From Pseudobdellovibrionaceae bacterium (GTDB lineage: Bacteria > Bdellovibrionota > Bdellovibrionia > Bdellovibrionales > UBA1609), in contig CANEZP010000006.1 of assembly GCA_947444305.1 (NCBI GenBank), positions 156,618-220,617 of the forward strand: a stretch of DNA of 64,000 nt. The letters run 5' to 3'. Under the pieces are notes generated by a model, which worked only from the letters and a program-made list of their open reading frames with translations, had not been told where the DNA came from and did no database searches. How positions within the stretch are numbered: position 1 is the stretch's first letter; each line of letters starts with the position of its first letter. Shown piece by piece: positions 60,530 through 64,000 of this stretch. Position numbers and translations under genes: made by a program.

Positions 60530-61146
60530 ATAAGGTCCAACAGACTAAGCTGCTTAGGTTGCGGCTCAATGATGGGAAAGCGAATCTCGGTTTTACCGGT
60601 TAACGCGACCAGATTCGGAATGGGTGGGCAGGTCAAATGCGAACCCGTCATGCGTTCAACCATCTTCAAGAAAAGTTTGCCGGCGTAAGTCGCGTCGGCC
60701 TCGGCGCGGTGAAATCCGGCCGCGTCGATCTGCAGATGTTGAACCAGCGTCGCTAACTTGTAATTGGCCATGCCCGGAAAAATTTTTTTAGCGATGAGGT
60801 ACGAACACAAGACCAAACCCGCGGGCGTTCGCATTTCGTGTTTCTTAAAATCCGCGGCCAAGAAACCATAATCAAAAGCCGCGTTGTGGGCGACCATAAG
60901 ATCGTCGCCGCAAAATTCGGTCAGCGCGGTCAGCAGCTCTTCGACTTTGGGCTTTCCCACAACCATGTCGTCGGTAATCCCGTTGACGCGAGAGGCTCCG
61001 GCCGGGATGGGAATCAAGGGATCACAGAGGGTCGAGAATACTGCGTCGACCTCGCCATCCACCATGCGAACCGCGCCGATTTCAACGATGCGGTCTACAC
61101 CGGGTAAAGTGCCTGTAGTCTCTAAGTCGAATGCCACAAATCTCAT
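60526..61146 (-). CDS. DnaQ-like 3'-5' exonuclease (DEDDh type)
   Basis: 206 residues. The three motifs are present: FDLETTG (Asp/Glu), VAHNAAFDYGFL (Asp) and HRAEADATYAG (His and Asp), so the active site is complete. It could be a proofreading epsilon-like subunit or RNase T-like enzyme; no polymerase domain is attached. It overlaps the HD hydrolase gene by 4 bases (CTGA), suggesting a joint role in nucleotide or nucleic acid turnover. Confidence 0.93.
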   Translation of the reverse strand: MRFVAFDLETTGTLPGVDRIVEIGAVRMVDGEVDAVFSTLCDPLIPIPAGASRVNGITDDMVVGKPKVEELLTALTEFCGDDLMVAHNAAFDYGFLAADFKKHEMRTPAGLVLCSYLIAKKIFPGMANYKLATLVQHLQIDAAGFHRAEADATYAGKLFLKMVERMTGSHLTCPPIPNLVALTGKTEIRFPIIEPQPKQLSLLDLI

Positions 61147-61185
61147 GACAGCATCATAGTCGGCACTCTAATCTCGCATCAAGCG

Positions 61186-61476
61186 ATGACCAAAAAAAAC
61201 CTCATCTTCCTGCCGTCAGAAAAGTCCTGTGATTTCACGGATGAAGAGTCCGTGCTCGAAGTCGCGCTCAAAAACGGGCTTGAAATCCCGCATTCTTGCG
61301 GCGCGATGGGGAGCTGCTCGACCTGCCGCGTGGTGGTGAAGACCAAAACGGCGCCGCTTCCGCCCCGGACCGAGCTTGAACAAGATATCGCCGACATGCG
61401 CGGCTTCGACGACAGCGAGCGGCTCTCGTGTCAGTTACCGCCCATGGACGGTTTGGTCTTGCTCGTGCCGACGTGA
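61186..61476 (+). CDS. 2Fe-2S ferredoxin
   Basis: 96 residues. The cluster ligands are CGAMGSCSTC and the later LSCQ, the adrenodoxin/ISC-type spacing (C-x5-C-x2-C...C). It carries electrons, for example in Fe-S assembly or for an oxygenase. The gene is divergent from the exonuclease and its last 46 bases overlap the convergent PHP-like gene. Confidence 0.95.
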   Translation: MTKKNLIFLPSEKSCDFTDEESVLEVALKNGLEIPHSCGAMGSCSTCRVVVKTKTAPLPPRTELEQDIADMRGFDDSERLSCQLPPMDGLVLLVPT

Positions 61477-62675
61477 AAAGCGTTGGTGTATATCCAAGGA
61501 ATCCATTTTTTGCCGTCGGGTAAAGGTAGCGTCGGGATTACCCGCACGTACACGCGGTAAACGCCGGGTTCGTTGATAAAATAATTCGTCACTTGGGAAT
61601 TTGAGGTCATCATGCGCTGGCCGTCGCGCAGGATCATCACGTCGAACGGGGCCGCGGGTTTTTGCGGCAGCGTGACTTCGAGCGAAGAGCCTTCTTCGTA
61701 ATCTACTTGCGAACCCATCGGGAAAATTTGCCCTTTTTTATTTTTCAATACGGCATTGAAGCCTTTGGGATTTCCGAGGATGTCGAGGCACATGTAGAAC
61801 TGTCCCTGGCGAATCGCGGCCGCCAACTTTTCGACGTCGCTGATCGCGCTACCGGTAAGTTCGGACTTCAGCAGCACGTGATTACGCACGAGTGAGAAAA
61901 GCGTTTCGTAAGTTGGGTATCTCAAAAACGAATTCGCACCACCGATGATTAACTTTGCCTCGGCATCGGCCCCCGCTAAACCGATCGTCGGCCGCGCGCG
62001 GTTTAGCTCGTCCCATAATCTGAGTTCATCTTCGGGCTCTTCAAATAGCCGGAGTAACGCCAGTTCTTCATGAAATGGATAAACGGCGAGGCTCCACAAA
62101 AAAGAAATCTTGTTCCGGGTCCAGGCCTCTTGCCAGATCGACTTCATGTTGATGACTTCAATGCCGTCGAGGCCCGGCGGGTACTCCCCGCTCCACTGAT
62201 AGTTTTTCTTTTTCGGATGCGCGAGGACAAGGAGGCCGACGTCGTCGTCTTTCTTATCTTGCGAGAGAAGGTCGGCGAACAGAACTTGCGACCGCCCTAC
62301 GCCTTGAAGATGCCGCCCCGAGGTCGAAGCGATATTGAGCAACCGGGAATTGAGATAGCTATACTCACCGTCCATCATGACCAGTAAATTGCTGTGGTAC
62401 CCGGCGAGCGAAGTGGGCTTATCGAAAACGTTCAAATCGGTGATGGATACAAAATCAAGTCCCGCGGTTTGCGCCGCCGCGATCACGCGCGTGACGTCGC
62501 CGCTACCGCTACTAAGATTGGTATGAACATTGGTCACGCCCCGGTAATCGAAAAAACCCCGCGGCGGCTCGGCGACTAAATCTTCCGGAAAAATGCGCAC
62601 ATCAAAGTTCGCGAGGTAAAGCCCGTAAATAAGGTAGAAGAAAACCACGCCGGTGAATATGAGGTAACTTTTCAC
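61431..62675 (-). CDS. Membrane-anchored PHP-like protein with degenerate metal motif
   Basis: 414 residues. An N-terminal helix (YLIFTGVVFFYLIYGLYLA) anchors it; the PHP-like part follows (VHTNLSSGSGDVTRVIAAAQTAGLDFVSITDLNVFD). In true PHP phosphoesterases the motif is HxH...SDG and the later TDHN; here it is HTN and TDLN, so two metal His are missing. GVLAHP-like (LLVLAHPKKKNYQ) and GADAEA are near other metal sites. The C-terminus is beta-rich, perhaps an Ig-like domain. It is probably not a standard phosphatase. The gene overlaps the GT39 gene by 4 bases (ATGA). Confidence 0.8.
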   Translation of the reverse strand: MKSYLIFTGVVFFYLIYGLYLANFDVRIFPEDLVAEPPRGFFDYRGVTNVHTNLSSGSGDVTRVIAAAQTAGLDFVSITDLNVFDKPTSLAGYHSNLLVMMDGEYSYLNSRLLNIASTSGRHLQGVGRSQVLFADLLSQDKKDDDVGLLVLAHPKKKNYQWSGEYPPGLDGIEVINMKSIWQEAWTRNKISFLWSLAVYPFHEELALLRLFEEPEDELRLWDELNRARPTIGLAGADAEAKLIIGGANSFLRYPTYETLFSLVRNHVLLKSELTGSAISDVEKLAAAIRQGQFYMCLDILGNPKGFNAVLKNKKGQIFPMGSQVDYEEGSSLEVTLPQKPAAPFDVMILRDGQRMMTSNSQVTNYFINEPGVYRVYVRVIPTLPLPDGKKWIPWIYTNAFHVGTSKTKPSMGGN

Positions 62676-63985
62676 GGCGCCTCAACCTTCCAGATCTCGA
62701 AGCGATCGTCGACCGGCGTTTTCTCAACCACTTTGTGGCCCGCCGCTAAATAGGCGGGCGGCAAGATATCGGTCTTCTCGACCGCGAGATAGTAAACGCC
62801 CGACGCCGGTACGCTGCCCGGTAGGTAATCGTAAAAATCTTTGCGGTTCATTCCTTTAAGTTTGAACACCGGGCGCTGTAATTCGAAATGCATCTTAGCC
62901 GCCATCTGGTACGAGCGGGCGAAGAGCGGTTCGAACGCCGCGCCGGTCGCGACGACGCGGTCGAACTGGTGGAACTCGCGGAACTTGAGAGCTTTTGACC
63001 AGCCGGGTTGCGCGATCACCACGACCGCGAGCATGGAGAGGAGCGTGCCCCAAATCCAGTAAGTGACCTGCAAGCCGCGCGCGGCGAAGGGGTACGAGCT
63101 AACCGCGAGGGCGAAGATCGCCGGGTACGCGGCGATCGGCCAATTGGCTTCGACGTAACCACCGGTGGTCGTGATTAAGAAAAAGAGCGGCGGTACCCAC
63201 GCCAACAAATGAAACGCCGGCGGCATGCGCTTACGTGCGCGCAGCGCCCAGTAAAGCACGACGGGAAAAATTAAGCCTATTTGCGCGAACACGTACTCGT
63301 AAGTCCACGAAGGCTTCCAGCGCCGGCCGAGGCCATGCTCCGCTTGAAACTTGAACGACGCAAAATCGTTCAACATGTTCCATATCCATACCGGGCTCGC
63401 GCCGAGAACCGCGCCCATAAAAATCCAAAAGAAATTTTTAAAAACCGCGCGGCGAATGTCGGCCGCGAAAACGATAAGCGGTAACAAGCTCAGCGTAAAA
63501 AGGACCATCATGTACTTGCTAGTAAAGCCTAAGCCCATCGCGAGGCCGAACAGTAACGAAAGTTTCCACGTGGGGTTTTCACGCCAACGGAAGAATAAAA
63601 ATGCCGACAACGCGTAAAAGAACATGAGCGGCAAATCCGGCGTGAGTACGATGGCACTTCCGCCGACCAGCGGTGAGAGCAACGCCAACCACAGCCACTG
63701 CCTACGCTGGTCTTCGTTGAGAAACGGCTTTAGCGTTCGCAACCAGAGCGCAAGTCCCGCATGGCCGAGCAAGACTCCTGGCCAACGCACGCTACCCGGA
63801 AACCACTTCGTAAAGTCGCCGAGCCAAAATAACCAGGCAACGAACGGTGGATGATCATAGTAGCTTAACTGGAGATTTTTTGACCAAACCCAGTAGTAAG
63901 CCTCATCACTGGTCAGCGGCAATAGCGCCGCGAGCACGACTTTGACGAGCAGGGAAATCCAGAAAAGTTTCTTGAGGGAGCTCAC
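62672..63985 (-). CDS. GT39-type (ArnT/PMT-like) glycosyltransferase
   Basis: 437 residues with a GTG start. A polytopic membrane protein: LTSDEAYYWVWSKNLQLSYYDHPPFVAWLFWLGD is the ArnT/PMT-like signature with the catalytic acidic residues (DE), and about ten further helices follow. Such enzymes use a polyprenyl-phosphate sugar to modify lipid A or other envelope targets. The GTG overlaps a possible upstream stop (GTGA, frame ending ...TIKIP), so another gene of the operon is likely just beyond the window. Confidence 0.9.
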   Translation of the reverse strand: MSSLKKLFWISLLVKVVLAALLPLTSDEAYYWVWSKNLQLSYYDHPPFVAWLFWLGDFTKWFPGSVRWPGVLLGHAGLALWLRTLKPFLNEDQRRQWLWLALLSPLVGGSAIVLTPDLPLMFFYALSAFLFFRWRENPTWKLSLLFGLAMGLGFTSKYMMVLFTLSLLPLIVFAADIRRAVFKNFFWIFMGAVLGASPVWIWNMLNDFASFKFQAEHGLGRRWKPSWTYEYVFAQIGLIFPVVLYWALRARKRMPPAFHLLAWVPPLFFLITTTGGYVEANWPIAAYPAIFALAVSSYPFAARGLQVTYWIWGTLLSMLAVVVIAQPGWSKALKFREFHQFDRVVATGAAFEPLFARSYQMAAKMHFELQRPVFKLKGMNRKDFYDYLPGSVPASGVYYLAVEKTDILPPAYLAAGHKVVEKTPVDDRFEIWKVEAP

Positions 63986-64000
63986 GGGATCTTGATGGTT

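Overview
The window comes from a Gram-negative bacterium with outer-membrane beta-barrels, many lipoproteins, a TolC/RND pump, Lol-like ABC genes and a Tad/Flp pilus. The gene mix suggests a Bdellovibrionota/Oligoflexia-like delta-type proteobacterium: many secreted proteins of unknown function, a fatty acyl-CoA reductase of eukaryotic FAR type, a Ser/Thr kinase paired with a sigma-54-type activator, and a rearranged Tad locus. This is inferred from gene content; there is no rRNA or other marker in the window. I see no tRNA, rRNA, CRISPR array, insertion sequence or phage gene.

Layout. 1-4.3 kb: three tandem paralogous secreted proteins, one with an HExxH motif and one with a broken version. 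4.6-10.9 kb: an RND pump and TolC gene with a divergent TetR regulator and two matching operator-like palindromes, but no adaptor gene. 11-14.4 kb: CotH-family lipoprotein and small envelope proteins. 14.5-17.7 kb: a Ser/Thr kinase-PEGA protein overlapping a GAF/AAA+/Fis activator with an altered GAFTGA loop. 17.9-26.6 kb: small secreted proteins and lipoproteins, a decayed MFS transporter gene with a 30-codon upstream ORF, and an exported homologue of leucyl/phenylalanyl-tRNA-protein transferase. 26.7-29 kb: groES-groEL with an internal terminator-like hairpin and several hairpins downstream.

30.3-39.6 kb is the most unusual block. One tight operon holds a fatty acyl-CoA reductase, a PlsC-like acyltransferase, a LolA-like carrier, an ABC ATPase and an FtsX-type permease. 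Divergent from it are a membrane fatty acid hydroxylase fused to GYF_2-like and PilZ-like domains and a DUF1302-like outer-membrane barrel. A RhlB-like glycosyltransferase lies convergent at the end. Together they could make a fatty-alcohol or hydroxylated glycolipid and carry it to the outer membrane, possibly under c-di-GMP control. I regard this as the best candidate for an undescribed system.

39.6-47.2 kb: lytic transglycosylase, two beta-barrel proteins, a DedA protein, a CheY-like receiver and a YD-repeat protein. 47.3-56.4 kb: a Tad pilus locus (Flp pilin, CpaA, three pseudopilins, CpaB, CpaC, a fused CpaE-CpaF ATPase and one TadB-like protein), plus a divergent, unusually long Gly/Arg-rich prepilin-like protein. 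56.4-64 kb: DUF2203 protein, glutamine-dependent NAD synthetase, secreted proteins, an HD hydrolase that probably starts at CTG, a DnaQ-like exonuclease, a 2Fe-2S ferredoxin, a degenerate PHP-like membrane protein and a GT39-type glycosyltransferase. Four-base ATGA/GTGA overlaps between stop and start codons are common here and were used to choose several starts.
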